Shown here piece after piece: positions 23,197 to 36,100 of a stretch of DNA of 64,000 bases; the first letter of the stretch is position 1, and the number at the start of each line of letters is the position of its first letter. Source of the DNA: Malachius bipustulatus. Its lineage: Eukaryota; Arthropoda; Insecta; Coleoptera; Melyridae. Location of the stretch: the NCBI GenBank assembly GCA_910589415.1, contig OU342638.1:5580001-5644000 (forward strand). Direction: 5' to 3'. The notes beneath the pieces were generated by a model. It was given only the letters and a program-made list of their open reading frames with translations, was not told where the DNA came from and made no database searches. The position numbers and the translations under genes were made by a program.

Positions 23197-23291
23197 CGGT
23201 AAGTCAGGTCTTTGGTCAGGGTACGTTTTTTTCCATTGTAGGGACATTTGAAGGAAAAAAAATCTACCCTGATCAAAGACCTGACTTACCG
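23197..23291. repeat. short hairpin element, copy 1
   Basis: A 27-bp arm containing AAGTCAGGTCTTTGGTCAGG is followed by a short spacer and its complement. The same hairpin occurs at 25088-25177. Both arms and spacer (TAGGGACATTT-AAGGAAAAAAA) are shared, so the two are copies of one very small mobile family. Confidence 0.6.
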
Positions 23292-23398
23292 ATGAGCCGA
23301 TGACGCTCATAGCCTTTTTTTAATTGTATCCAATACCGGAAACTTTTTATAGGTATATATTCACATTATTTTGTTGGGATTACTTTTGACAATATATA

Positions 23399-23842
23399 CA
23401 GGTGATCAGTAACTCGCGCACTCAGAGCATGCTGCGGTAAACTTCTACTGCAGTGTTGTAAGTTCTTTTCTTATAGCAACGAAGGCATTTGAATATTTTA
23501 TATTCTAAGTTGAGTTTAGGCGGTTGCCAAACTTCAATTTTCGTTCAGATTTAGGTATGGTATCAATTTCCAACTTTCTCAATTCCTCTGTAAAGAGGTT
23601 TTGTGGAAAAAAAATGATGAATTATATGGTATCCGTTCCAGATATTATAGTAACCTGAATTTTTCATTAATTTGTATCACGGTTATTGAAAAATTACCTT
23701 TAAACTCGGATGAGGGAAACTCTGTAACATAACGGTTGGGAAAACCAACCGTTATGGATTCAATTTTTTTTGCAGAATATCCTTAATTTTAGTGGGCTCT
23801 GTATGGCCTGTGTTAGGAGTGCACGAGTTACTGATCACCCTG
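23399..23842. mobile_element. TA-flanked MITE (ACAGGTGATCAGTAACTCG ends)
   Basis: The inverted ends CAGGTGATCAGTAACTCG and CGAGTTACTGATCACCCTG are flanked by TA, giving about 444 bp with no coding potential. It belongs to the same broad Tc1/mariner-like terminal class as the other ACAGGGTG elements. Confidence 0.65.
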
Positions 23843-23903
23843 TATATTATCGAAATACATAATATGAAATGTGTTTTTATTATGCATTTATAATGGTAAA
23901 TAT

Positions 23904-24446
23904 ACATCCCCGTCTCCTAAGTTCCATCAATTTTTTCGGGACCGAGGAGCGAAATAGGGGTGCTGGGTGGGTAAGAAGCTAAAAACAGCCATTGAAAACT
24001 AATATTAAGGTCACAACTAAGGCCCCTTTGACACTATGGTCGCATTTCTATTTTTTTCTTCACTTTCAGGTCAAGGAATATCTTCAAGATTAACAGTAGC
24101 ACGATTTTTATTTTGAATTTTGCATTTATATTCCAAAAATCATTGCATCAATCCCTGTGGTCTGGACACGATATGTGAAAGCCGATATAGTGCCGGTCAT
24201 CAGTCTCTTCGTAAGCTTTGAAGCGCTTGGCATTGTCGTCAAGTGGTTATTTCCGAGACTCGCGGTATTTAATCGGCGCCTATCTCAAGACCGCACTCTC
24301 AAAACCGATTTTTTGGGCCCTTTCTTGCCTTCCCTTTCATTTGCAAAGCAAATTAAAAATACACTAATACCTTCCTGGTGTTCATAGGTATGTTCTCCAC
24401 CCCTATATAGGTGCCATAGTGAAACTGTCGTAGGAGACGCGGATGT
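23904..24446. mobile_element. short inverted-repeat element (ACATCCCCGTCTCCTA ends)
   Basis: Imperfect 16-bp inverted ends, ACATCC(C/G)CGTCTCCTA, lie next to TA dinucleotides. The 543-bp interior contains a 76-codon frame with no recognisable domain. Confidence 0.45.
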
Positions 24447-25087
24447 ATAATAATAATGACTTTAATAATAATTTATTGATTATCAGGTAATTATTATCAT
24501 CAAGATTAAAAAGTTCATTATTTTGATAATAGATCCCTCAATTGAACCCTATATTTAAATATAGGTATTGTAAATAAAGCTGGCAACTATGCATGCATTT
24601 GTTGTTCTAAACTGCCAGCTGATGGTATTATTATGATATATTCCGCGCACGCGTAATAGAGCGCGGCGACGTTTAGTGGAGGATTTCTAAATTACAAAAA
24701 CAAAATTTAAAGTCAAAAATAATTGAAACATTTATGGACGAAAAAAAAGGTGATTGTTGACATGAGTGGCATAGGTATAGCAAGGGCGAAATGGCTTATA
24801 GATACTATATCGGATAGCTTTAATTGTGTCTCTAAGAGTATAGGTATCAAGGTAAATTTTTGCGCCGGCGACTCGGCGAGTAGTCGAGAAATAAGTCCTC
24901 AAAGTGTCAACATTGCCCTAATACGTATATTCGAACCATTGATTCGAACATATTTTATATGCGCTCGAACAGGAAGCTCGCTCCACAGACTCGCTCTGTC
25001 GCTCTCCAGTCTCCATCGTCGTGTAACAAGGATGCTCGCTCTCCGTCGTCGCGTATTTTAAAACACCTATCACTTATTATTGCTGCA

Positions 25088-25177
25088 GTAAGTCAGGTCT
25101 TTGGTCAGGGTAGTTTGTTTTTCATTTTAGGGACATTTAAAGGAAAAAAACACTACCCTGACCAAAGACCTGACTTA
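25088..25177. repeat. short hairpin element, copy 2
   Basis: Same hairpin as 23197-23291, with arms carrying AAGTCAGGTCTTTGGTCAGG. The pairing extends a few bases further (TTGCTGCAG and its near complement). The preceding 24621-25087 contains no recognised feature. Confidence 0.6.
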
Positions 25178-25304
25178 ATGCAGCAATAACAGCTAATATT
25201 ATAAAGGCTCATTAGGCTAACGGGCAGATTTCTGTGCTTGTTTTTGAAGCTAATATCGACATCAAATTACTTTTATTAACATTTTTAAAATTATACTTTC
25301 ATTC

Positions 25305-26659
25305 ACACACTCGCCTACGGCTCGTATCTTAACCATCATACTCGCGTATTAATAGCCTTCATTATAAGCTCGTTGCATAATATACTAATTTTCTACTCCC
25401 AACTTTTAATATGCATATTAAATATGAATCACCAGTGCTTTAATGGGTCTCGTTAAGATACAAATTTTCATTAAAGCACTGGTCAAGCTATCCAATGGCA
25501 GAGGAGCATTTGCAATCGAATCGGTTCCTTTTCGCTCACGATCGGGTCGGCAAGCCAACCGAAGTCACAGAGTTGTCATACTCACGACAAAAATTGCCTT
25601 GTGATATAAGTTCTGTATTTCTGAAAAAAAATTCTGAACGTTTATTTAATTTAGAACATAAGTAACATTCAAAGAAAATTTATCAAGATTTTATGTTACT
25701 TTAATTAATTTGATAAGTAGGTATATCGTGTAAAAGATGGGAAGATAAAGTATTATATCATTCGTAGCGCTCCGTGATATAGTATTCAAAGCGGCAACGC
25801 TGCGACCCGCGTTGCGCAGTCATACAATATCGTAATTAATGGCTGTCAGTTATTAAAATTATTAATTAATCTCAAAATCGAAGCGTAAAATTCGGAATTC
25901 GAACTTCGCATAATAAAAATTACGCAGTAGTGAGTAGTGCCCTTTAAACTTGATACTAAAACATGTCTCAGCAGAATAATCTTAGCAACGAAGAGAGAAT
26001 TTGGTACCTAATATGCGTAAGCAAATAGCAACCTATCTTAAACTCAATGATCCGCAATTGTACATGGGTCATTGTTAAAATATATAATTTTTTAATCTTT
26101 TCTATGAAATAAAAAAGGGTCGTAGAAAAAAATAGTGTATGGAACTCGCAGATAATGGCTATTAATACGCTCTTATGATGGTTAAGACACTCGCCTACGG
26201 CTCGTATCTTAACCATCATACTCGCGTATTAATAGCCTTCATTATAAGCTCGTTGCATAATATACTAATTATAACATGACAGCCGTTAATTACGATATTG
26301 TTTACCTGCGCAACGCGCGGGTCGCAGCGTTGCCGCTTTGAATACTATCACGGAGAGCTACGAATGATATAATATTTTATCTTCCCATCTTTTACACTAT
26401 ATACCTACCTATCAAATTAATTAAGGTAACATAAAATCTTGATAAATTTCCTTTGAATGTTACTTATGTTCTAAATTAAATAAACGTTCAGAATTTTTTT
26501 TCAGAAATACAGAACTTATATCACAAGGCAAATTGCAAATGCTCCTCTGCCATTGGATAGCTTGACCAGTGCTTTAATGAAAATTTGTATCTTAATGAGA
26601 CCCATTAAAGCACTGGTGATTCATATTTAATATGCATATTAAAGGTTGGGAGTAGAAAA
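25305..26659. mobile_element. hairpin-ended repeat family, partly palindromic cluster
   Basis: Three pieces of one family lie together. There is a 3' end fragment (25305-25390), a complete unit (25391-26275, from TTCTACTCCCAAC to an imperfect hairpin ending near AATATACTA) and an inverted partial arm (26275-26659). The inverted arm lacks about 80 bp present in the forward copy. A full second copy is at 50521-51396. The terminal hairpin has CACTCGCC...GGCTCGT at its tip. There is no coding capacity, and the superfamily is not assigned. Confidence 0.55.
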
Positions 26660-27485
26660 AATGGTGATTGTTAAGAACAGGGGCCACTCGCACTCCAACA
26701 TACTATATATACCACGTGATAGGTCTACTCACTAGGAACTTCGTGGTAAAAATCTTATCCGCCGGTAATGTATAATAAGGGAGTTATCGTCTAGAAGAAA
26801 ACGTGTGAAAATTATATCTAATACGGATCTGGCAGTAGATAGGTAATACACTAGTAGCAGCCGTAGTGACTAAGGTCACTGACATCGCCGGAGGATATGC
26901 AGGTTGCGTCAAGGCCATTGAGTTAGACGGCGACCCAACGCCGGAATGGGTAATGGGAAGCGGAAGGCGACCCTTGAAATAAATGGGAATAAATTCAAAC
27001 ACGTAAATAAACAAATATGAATCGAGATCGAACGAAACATTCAACACAGTGGAGGGGGGCCAGCGTAGGGGTAAAACCGTCGCGATAGTATCGGAATTCG
27101 GAAAGAGTTAGTTTAAAGTTGGCCTGGCTCATTGAACGACGTGAACGCTCGTAGGCAGGCAGGGACTTCCCCGCGGATCATTTTATATTCATAATATTTA
27201 CGATCCTTTCCTTTCATATACGGTCTACATTAAAATACGTTCACATTTCCATTTGTGCCTTTTCGTGCCTTTTAATAGAGACTCGCAATCGTATCGGAAA
27301 GTGATAGTTTAAAGTTGGAGGTCGAAGGGCGCGATCGTATCTACTTATCAAAACGAAAAAAAAGCAGTGCGATTATAATACGTGTACGGGGTGTGAGATA
27401 AGTGATGGAGCGGGGTATGTTTTGTTTGCGAACGAGCGGGACAGTTTTTCCTTGCCCTAACAAATTGTCAACTGGTGTAACCGGA
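26660..27485. other. CpG-richer unassigned stretch left of the gypsy array
   Basis: Less AT-rich than its neighbours, with an internal degenerate direct repeat around TAGTTTAAAGTTGG at about 27107 and 27307. It could be promoter or leader of a host gene. The array inserted at CGGA, and the far side (36737-36768) ends in a good splice donor CAG/GTGAGT. No protein is recognised on the + strand. Confidence 0.25.
26784..26973 (-). CDS. possible orphan exon
   Basis: On the minus strand a pyrimidine-rich run ending in TTATTTCAAG could serve as an acceptor for a 62-codon stretch. It begins GRLPLPITHSGVGSPS and continues with Pro/Ala/Thr-rich sequence to a stop at 26784. Composition looks protein-like and base content is higher in G+C than the surroundings. 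No family is recognised, and no matching exon is seen nearby. May be chance. Confidence 0.2.
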
Positions 27486-27785
27486 TGTTAGGGCTCAATT
27501 TGATAAAAATATATTTCAAATAAAACATTCAAGAAAGCAAATTCAAATTTAATATCAATCCAATAAATAACATCTGTACGGTACAACGTCCGTCAATCAA
27601 GTCATCTCCTCTACGCATCTAGAGAATGCCGACAGCCAAACTCGTATTGCACAATATTTCACAACAGTCCTAAAAATAACTCGACGAGTTCAGCCGCAGA
27701 CGGGAAGTATAGGTGATTCCCCGTCCGCCAGGAAATCAACCAGCCAACGGCGTCATCTCCCCGCCTCAGCCATGAATTGCTTACA
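27486..27785 (-). repeat. gypsy array LTR 1
   Basis: 300 bp. On the minus strand it starts TGTAAGCAATTCATGG and ends AGCCCTAACA. It looks identical by eye to LTRs 2 and 3. Confidence 0.9.
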
Positions 27786-27892
27786 TTCGACCATCCTGAC
27801 GTTCTGCTTGTCCTCAAGCAGATCAGCTGATTGGTCAGCTGCTACATCTCTCTTGCTGTCCTGAAAAGCTAAGCAAACAGATATTGACCTCA

Positions 27893-28492
27893 TCATGTGC
27901 ATTGCGAGCATAGAATGCTGTAACACATGGAACAGCGTGTCTTGCGAGCATATAAAATGCTGTAACACCTCTTCATGTGTATTGCGAGCATAGAATGCTG
28001 TAACACATGGAGCAGCGTGTCTTGCGAGCATATAGAATGCTGTAACACCTCTCCATGTGTGTTGCGAGCATAGAATGCTGTAACACATGGCATCATGTGT
28101 GTTGCGAGCATATAATGCTGTAACACATGGAACAGCGTGTCTTGCGAGCATGTCAAATGCTGTAACACCTCTTCATGTGTATTGCGAGCATAGAATACTG
28201 TAACACATGGAGCAGCGTGTCTTGCGAGCATATAGAATGCTGTAACACCTCTCCATGTGTGTTGCGAGCATAGAATGCTGTAACACATGGCATCATGTGT
28301 GTTGCGAGCATATAATGCTGTAACACATGGAACAACGTGTCTTGCGAGCATATAAAATGCTGTAACACCTCTTCATGTGTATTGCGAGCATAGAATACTG
28401 TAACACATGGAGCAGCGTGTCTTGCGAGCATATAGAATGCTGTAACACCTCTCCATGTGTGTTGCGAGCATAGAATGCTGTAACACATGACA
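27893..28492. repeat. 40-bp minisatellite in 200-bp higher-order units, copy A
   Basis: Fifteen monomers of about 40 bp, each with TTGCGAGCATA and AATGCTGTAACAC, are arranged as three 200-bp units of five monomer variants. It lies in the 3' part of the element. Long minus-strand open frames through it come from the repeat and are not taken as genes. Confidence 0.85.
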
Positions 28493-28692
28493 CACATACA
28501 TGACCGTGACTAGCTTATATGACTTGCGTGACTCACCTTACTCACCTTACTGGTACAAATGATCCAGGGCTTTAGCCGAACTACTGCAACCACTATAGGT
28601 TGTCTACGGCTTCCCTTAAACTTAAAACATATCGGTCATTAGTCAACGAAGCTGTCACACGGTAGGGACCTATGAACTTTGGCAAGAGTTTC

Positions 28693-31600
28693 TTACTTTC
28701 CCCTGTTGCTGGGAAACCTGACCAACTCACCACTTGTACTGTTTAGCCACCTTACGCTTGGAATCAAAACAAATTCTGCTTCAGTCAACCCTCTCGAGTT
28801 GTGGCCAAATGGAACCTCAGAAGGCGTGGCACCCAAAACCTTTTGAACAAGCTGCTTGTCCCAGGTGTCTTCGACTAACCTCCACAGCAAGAAAACTCAA
28901 GATTGTACGGCTGTGGCGTTCACACCGCCCGTTCGCCCTTGGAGTTGCTACTGCATTGAGCACATGCTTGCTCCCAGGTTCAGTGCAGAACATTTCATGC
29001 AAAACATTTCAAAAGATACATTTCAACAGATTTGCTTGTAAAAGCGCCTCCTCGATCTGAAATCACCCTTACTGGCACTCCAAAAATATTAATTATTTCT
29101 TCCATCATACATATGGCATACTTGGCTTTGGTGTTACGTGTACAGGCTCTAATATACAGAACTTGGAAAAACCATCTACAACGACTACTAAATGAGTATT
29201 TCCTTTTGTTGATTTTACAAAAGGACTTAAGTGATCCACGTGCAAAGTGTGAAATGGGGTCGCGACCCCATCGATTGGATGAAGCTTTCCAGTCTTCCGA
29301 CCAGACGGAGTTTTATATTATACACAATTTAAACAAGCTGATATCTTAAGTACAAGTCTGCTCATTTTCGGAAACCAATAGTATTCTCGGATTTTAGCTA
29401 ATGTTTTTTTTTTCACTTTCATAGTTTGCCGGTAGAAACAAAATCGATATAAACAAATGCAACAACATTAAATAGGTCTCCGAGTAACTTCGTCATCATC
29501 AAGGTTTGAAACAGAGCGGGCGCGTTTGCAACGCCGAACGGCATTTGAAGAAATTCATAGCTCTATATCAGGCGTGACGAAAGTTGTCTTTTCAATTGAT
29601 TCTTCACTCACACTAATTTGGTAAAGTCAAAGATAAATCATGAACAGTGAAGTACTTGTAACCTCTCAACCTATCAGTTCGGTCATCAATCAGGGGCATA
29701 TGTGATTTTTTTTTTAAATCCTATTCATACTCGGTAGTCCACGCACATTCTATCACCTCCGTCCTTTTTCCCGACTAAAATACGATTGATATGACTCGCA
29801 TAATATGGAGAGGTACTCTCTCTTTGTTAATTTTATTTTCCAATAATTTTTTTGTATAATTTTATTCACCCTTTCCAGTTGTTCTTATAAAAATCGATAA
29901 GAAGATCAGTTATCGGTTTATTGCTGCTTTATTGCAACTACACTCAATCTTAAACGGTACTATGTCTAATTTACTTAATTTGGAACAAAACCTGTCTAGA
30001 AATTCTTTTGAGAGCTTAATCACTTGCTGTCGACGAGACATATTCAATTCACTAGTACTTACACCCGTGAAATCTATTTTTAAATCATGGGGATTTACCA
30101 TGTTTATATAGCGGCCCCGAGAAACAAGATCCTCCTTCCGCTTTATTAAAATTAGGTATTAGAATATAATGTTCGGAATAATGCGCCTCGAGACTTAATA
30201 AATTTGTAAGTAATACTAAAGTATTTATTAATTTTTATTATTAACACATTTGTGTTCTCGGTGAACGAGTGTCCCTTATGTATTAGGAATATTGTTTATT
30301 TAGTTCAACTACAATAACAATAACGAGAACAATAATGACCACGAAAAATATTAAAAACATTTAGTGATGGTCTCGATCACGGCTATACATCAACTAAGAG
30401 CCCCCTTCCTATTTACATTGTCTGTTTTTGTCCATCGTATAAACACATCGGTACTTCACACGATTACACTAGTTATGCAATCTCTTAGTGATTTATTGAC
30501 ATTCCTTCTGTGTCCTTGATCATCATAATGTTTATTATTCTAGTTTTCTGAGATGCTTGCCACCGTCTCCTAACATATGAGTAAATCTTCTGTAATATTC
30601 CGATCATCAATGATTACCTTTTTTTATTTTTTATTTATTAATGTGCATTCACTCCCTTGGTCGATAAAACAATAAATTTATTTTGTGTCCTTTAATTAAT
30701 TTTTTTTTGCCTGTTTAATATTATACTACGTAGTATTAATCAATTTAACAGTGTTAGGATGCCTACACCTACGGGTAGAACTTAGATTATAATATACCAT
30801 ACATCTATAACATTATTAGGTTGACGTTTAATTTTTTTGTCTACATCAGTTTGTTTCCACATGACCTTCCCTCTTGCCAAGGGAACAAATTTGGCGTTTT
30901 AGTTTAAAATAGTCTGCACATTTATGCCCGGCCATTTTGCAAAAATAGCAAACTAGTCGTGAAGTACTGGTACTGGAAGCAGTTGAGTTATGCTCGATAC
31001 TACGTGTCTTTTCCGAGAATTGAACGTATTATAGCACTTTTTTTTCAAAGACTGCACAGGACTGGTTCGTACAGGACTGGTCCCACTACCACCTCGAAAG
31101 TTCTTTGCATAATCCGCTAGCAAAGCAAACGCCCTTACAGTTTGCTGCGCGAAGCGACAACTTAATTTGCCGATTCTGTATTTCCTCTAAGACACAATCT
31201 ATATAACTTGTTCCTCCCTTAATTTCAACTTCAGCTTATTCAATTTAGTTATTTTACAAAAACAAAACTCCGTCAAGTCTTGACCAGGTTGTAACTAATA
31301 AACAGCAGCCTCGTAAAAATGTTTTGCGAAGTTATGCTTCCCTGGGAAGGTATTTCGCAACATTTCTTGCCATTGGCACTACGTGAAGTTTGTACTTTTC
31401 AAACCATCATACCAAATTCTGGCCAACCCTCCATACCAAATTCTGGCCAACCCTCTCAATTTCCCCAAGGCTAAATAAATGGTAGTAAGTTCATCCCAAT
31501 GATAAAGGTGCGCACACTCATTTTATTCTTTGCAATCAATCGTCAACAGTCTGGTTAGTCGTTTTAGGGTCAAATTCGGACAATAGTCTGTCATTAGTAA

Positions 31601-31940
31601 AAAGCGACCAACTCGGTCTCATTACCACCGAGCTTTCATATTCATGAGCACGATTATTAGAGTCTGTACTCACCGTATGCCTCAATTTGTCCAGTTCTCG
31701 TGCCATACCCTGCACCTGCAGAATTGCTGGAGTAATCGGGGGTGCCATTGCACGCCTCTGGACCTCTGCATCGTCCTCCAAACCATCCCTAGCGAAACGG
31801 GACAACATTTTCACGTTTATGCTGACTAACAGCCTCACGTGCCGTATACACAACAACCACAACCCGCACAATGTCCAAATAGATCTTAATTGTGGTTTGT
31901 CGTATTTGACAAAGGCCACGCCATCGATAACAACCGCCAC
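28693..31940 (-). pseudogene. gypsy gag-pol remnants, internal copy A
   Basis: From right to left on the minus strand there is a Gag N-terminal piece (31940-31536, ending near LSEFDPKTTNQTVDD), then a region with many stops holding a Cys/His knuckle-like stretch near 30950-30910. A reverse transcriptase piece follows (KKDGGDRMCVDYR near 29775; FLQMPFGVANAPALFQ near 29540; YIDF in place of YIDD near 29445). Integrase comes last (KIREYYWFP, HVDHLSPF near 29250, TPRANGRCER near 28950). The step from RT straight to integrase shows that RNase H is deleted. Numerous stops mean no product; any movement would need enzymes supplied in trans. Confidence 0.8.
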
Positions 31941-31965
31941 ACACGTGGTGATCCCACTTCTGAAC
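31941..31965 (-). promoter_or_regulatory. gypsy primer binding site, copy A
   Basis: On the minus strand GTTCAGAAGTGGGATCACC directly follows LTR 2. The CAGAAGTGG core is shared with the primer region of the gypsy element at 52621 (GTTGTCAGAAGTGG), placing both in gypsy groups with that leader type. Confidence 0.55.
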
Positions 31966-32265
31966 TGTTAGGGCTCAATTTGATAAAAATATATTTCAAA
32001 TAAAACATTCAAGAAAGCAAATTCAAATTTAATATCAATCCAATAAATAACATCTGTACGGTACAACGTCCGTCAATCAAGTCATCTCCTCTACGCATCT
32101 AGAGAATGCCGACAGCCAAACTCGTATTGCACAATATTTCACAACAGTCCTAAAAATAACTCGACGAGTTCAGCCGCAGACGGGAAGTATAGGTGATTCC
32201 CCGTCCGCCAGGAAATCAACCAGCCAACGGCGTCATCTCCCCGCCTCAGCCATGAATTGCTTACA
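31966..32265 (-). repeat. gypsy array LTR 2 (shared, middle)
   Basis: Middle LTR, shared between the two internal copies. It has no target duplication of its own, as expected for a recombination-made tandem array. Confidence 0.9.
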
Positions 32266-32372
32266 TTCGACCATCCTGACGTTCTGCTTGTCCTCAAGCA
32301 GATCAGCTGATTGGTCAGCTGCTACATCTCTCTTGCTGTCCTGAAAAGCTAAGCAAACAGATATTGACCTCA

Positions 32373-32972
32373 TCATGTGCATTGCGAGCATAGAATGCTG
32401 TAACACATGGAACAGCGTGTCTTGCGAGCATATAAAATGCTGTAACACCTCTTCATGTGTATTGCGAGCATAGAATGCTGTAACACATGGAGCAGCGTGT
32501 CTTGCGAGCATATAGAATGCTGTAACACCTCTCCATGTGTGTTGCGAGCATAGAATGCTGTAACACATGGCATCATGTGTGTTGCGAGCATATAATGCTG
32601 TAACACATGGAACAGCGTGTCTTGCGAGCATGTCAAATGCTGTAACACCTCTTCATGTGTATTGCGAGCATAGAATACTGTAACACATGGAGCAGCGTGT
32701 CTTGCGAGCATATAGAATGCTGTAACACCTCTCCATGTGTGTTGCGAGCATAGAATGCTGTAACACATGGCATCATGTGTGTTGCGAGCATATAATGCTG
32801 TAACACATGGAACAACGTGTCTTGCGAGCATATAAAATGCTGTAACACCTCTTCATGTGTATTGCGAGCATAGAATACTGTAACACATGGAGCAGCGTGT
32901 CTTGCGAGCATATAGAATGCTGTAACACCTCTCCATGTGTGTTGCGAGCATAGAATGCTGTAACACATGACA
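32373..32972. repeat. 40-bp minisatellite in 200-bp higher-order units, copy B
   Basis: Same array as 27893-28492, with the same order of monomer variants, including the AACAACGTGT variant in the third unit. Confidence 0.85.
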
Positions 32973-33172
32973 CACATACATGACCGTGACTAGCTTATAT
33001 GACTTGCGTGACTCACCTTACTCACCTTACTGGTACAAATGATCCAGGGCTTTAGCCGAACTACTGCAACCACTATAGGTTGTCTACGGCTTCCCTTAAA
33101 CTTAAAACATATCGGTCATTAGTCAACGAAGCTGTCACACGGTAGGGACCTATGAACTTTGGCAAGAGTTTC

Positions 33173-36100
33173 TTACTTTCCCCTGTTGCTGGGAAACCTG
33201 ACCAACTCACCACTTGTACTGTTTAGCCACCTTACGCTTGGAATCAAAACAAATTCTGCTTCAGTCAACCCTCTCGAGTTGTGGCCAAATGGAACCTCAG
33301 AAGGCGTGGCACCCAAAACCTTTTGAACAAGCTGCTTGTCCCAGGTGTCTTCGACTAACCTCCACAGCAAGAAAACTCAAGATTGTACGGCTGTGGCGTT
33401 CACACCGCCCGTTCGCCCTTGGAGTTGCTACTGCATTGAGCACATGCTTGCTCCCAGGTTCAGTGCAGAACATTTCATGCAAAACATTTCAAAAGATACA
33501 TTTCAACAGATTTGCTTGTAAAAGCGCCTCCTCGATCTGAAATCACCCTTACTGGCACTCCAAAAATATTAATTATTTCTTCCATCATACATATGGCATA
33601 CTTGGCTTTGGTGTTACGTGTACAGGCTCTAATATACAGAACTTGGAAAAACCATCTACAACGACTACTAAATGAGTATTTCCTTTTGTTGATTTTACAA
33701 AAGGACTTAAGTGATCCACGTGCAAAGTGTGAAATGGGGTCGCGACCCCATCGATTGGATGAAGCTTTCCAGTCTTCCGACCAGACGGAGTTTTATATTA
33801 TACACAATTTAAACAAGCTGATATCTTAAGTACAAGTCTGCTCATTTTCGGAAACCAATAGTATTCTCGGATTTTAGCTAATGTTTTTTTTTTCACTTTC
33901 ATAGTTTGCCGGTAGAAACAAAATCGATATAAACAAATGCAACAACATTAAATAGGTCTCCGAGTAACTTCGTCATCATCAAGGTTTGAAACAGAGCGGG
34001 CGCGTTTGCAACGCCGAACGGCATTTGAAGAAATTCATAGCTCTATATCAGGCGTGACGAAAGTTGTCTTTTCAATTGATTCTTCACTCACACTAATTTG
34101 GTAAAGTCAAAGATAAATCATGAACAGTGAAGTACTTGTAACCTCTCAACCTATCAGTTCGGTCATCAATCAGGGGCATATGTGATTTTTTTTTTAAATC
34201 CTATTCATACTCGGTAGTCCACGCACATTCTATCACCTCCGTCCTTTTTCCCGACTAAAATACGATTGATATGACTCGCATAATATGGAGAGGTACTCTC
34301 TCTTTGTTAATTTTATTTTCCAATAATTTTTTTGTATAATTTTATTCACCCTTTCCAGTTGTTCTTATAAAAATCGATAAGAAGATCAGTTATCGGTTTA
34401 TTGCTGCTTTATTGCAACTACACTCAATCTTAAACGGTACTATGTCTAATTTACTTAATTTGGAACAAAACCTGTCTAGAAATTCTTTTGAGAGCTTAAT
34501 CACTTGCTGTCGACGAGACATATTCAATTCACTAGTACTTACACCCGTGAAATCTATTTTTAAATCATGGGGATTTACCATGTTTATATAGCGGCCCCGA
34601 GAAACAAGATCCTCCTTCCGCTTTATTAAAATTAGGTATTAGAATAATGTTCGGAATAATGCGCCTCGAGACTTGTTAAATTTGTAATACTAAAGTATTT
34701 ATTAATTTTTATTATTAACACATTTGTGTTCTCGGTGAACGAGTGTCCCTTATGTATTAGGAATATTGTTTATTTAGTTCAACTACAATAACAATAACGA
34801 GAACAATAATGACCACGAAAAATATTAAAAACATTTAGTGATGGTCTCGATCACGGCTATACATCAACTAAGAGCCCCCTTCCTATTTACATTGTCTGTT
34901 TTTGTCCATCGTATAAACACATCGGTACTTCACACGATTACACTAGTTATGCAATCTCTTAGTGATTTATTGACATTCCTTCTGTGTCCTTGATCATCAT
35001 AATGTTTATTATTCTAGTTTTCTGAGATGCTTGCCACCGTCTCCTAACATATGAGTAAATCTTCTGTAATATTCCGATCATCAATGATTACCTTTTTTTA
35101 TTTTTTATTTATTAATGTGCATTCACTCCCTTGGTCGATAAAACAATAAATTTATTTTGTGTCCTTTAATTAATTTTTTTTTGCCTGTTTAATATTATAC
35201 TACGTAGTATTAATCAATTTAACAGGGTTAGGATGCCTACACCTACGGGTAGAACTTAGAATATACCATACATCTATAACATTATTAGGTTGGCGTTTAA
35301 TTTTTTTGTCTACATCAGTTTGTTTCCACATGACCTTCCCTATTGCCAAGGGCACAAATTTGGCGTTTTAGTTTAAAATAGTCTGCACATTTATGCCCGG
35401 CCATTTTGCAAAAATAGCAAACTAGTCGTGAAGTACTGGTACTGGAAGCAGTTGAGTTATGCTCGATACTACGTGTCTTTTCCGAGAATTGAACGTATTA
35501 TTGCACTTTTTTTTTTCAACGACTGCACAGGACTGGTTCGTACAGGACTGGTTCCACTACCACCTCGAAAGTTCTTTGCATAATCCGTTAGCAAAGCAAA
35601 CGCCCTTACAGTTTGCTGCGCGAAGCGACAACTTAATTTGCCGATTCTGTATTTCCTCTAAGACACAATCTATATAACTTGTTCCTTCCTTAATTTCAAC
35701 TTCAGCTTATTCAATTTAGTTATTTTACAAAAACAAAACTCCGTCAAGTCTTGACCAGGTTGTAACTAATAAACAGCAGCCTCGTAAAAATGTTTTGCGA
35801 AGTTATGCTTCCCTGGGAAGGTATTTCGCAACATTTCTTGCCATTGGCACTACGTGAAGTTTGTACTTTTCAAACCATCATACCAAATTCTGGCCAACCC
35901 TCCATACCAAATTCTGGCCAACCCTCTCAATTTCCCCAAGGCTAAATAAATGGTAGTAAGTTCATCCCAATGATAAAGGTGCGCACACTCATTTTATTCT
36001 TTGCAATCAATCGTCAACAGTCTGGTTAGTCGTTTTAGGGTCAAATTCGGACAATAGTCTGTCATTAGTAAAAAGCGACCAACTCGGTCTCATTACCACC

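Larger units (their letters stand above)
22959..24620. repeat. inverted repeat pair enclosing three smaller elements
   Basis: Arms of about 150 bp (22959-23110 and 24462-24620), with AGCTGGCAGTTTAGAACAAC and its complement at the ends, enclose the hairpin 23197-23291, the MITE 23399-23842 and the element 23904-24446. Probably an older non-autonomous transposon that collected insertions; no target duplication is clear. Confidence 0.5.

Noticed and set aside
25391..26275. Helitron
   Set aside because: It starts with TTCTACT and ends near CTAA after a hairpin, but the hairpin is far longer than in Helitrons, the other copy ends CTAT, and no A/T insertion junction is shown.
27753..28497. Cys/His-rich repeat proteins on the minus strand
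   Set aside because: Open frames arise from a 40-bp minisatellite with few stops and overlap in more than one frame; the same happens in the copy at 32233-32977.
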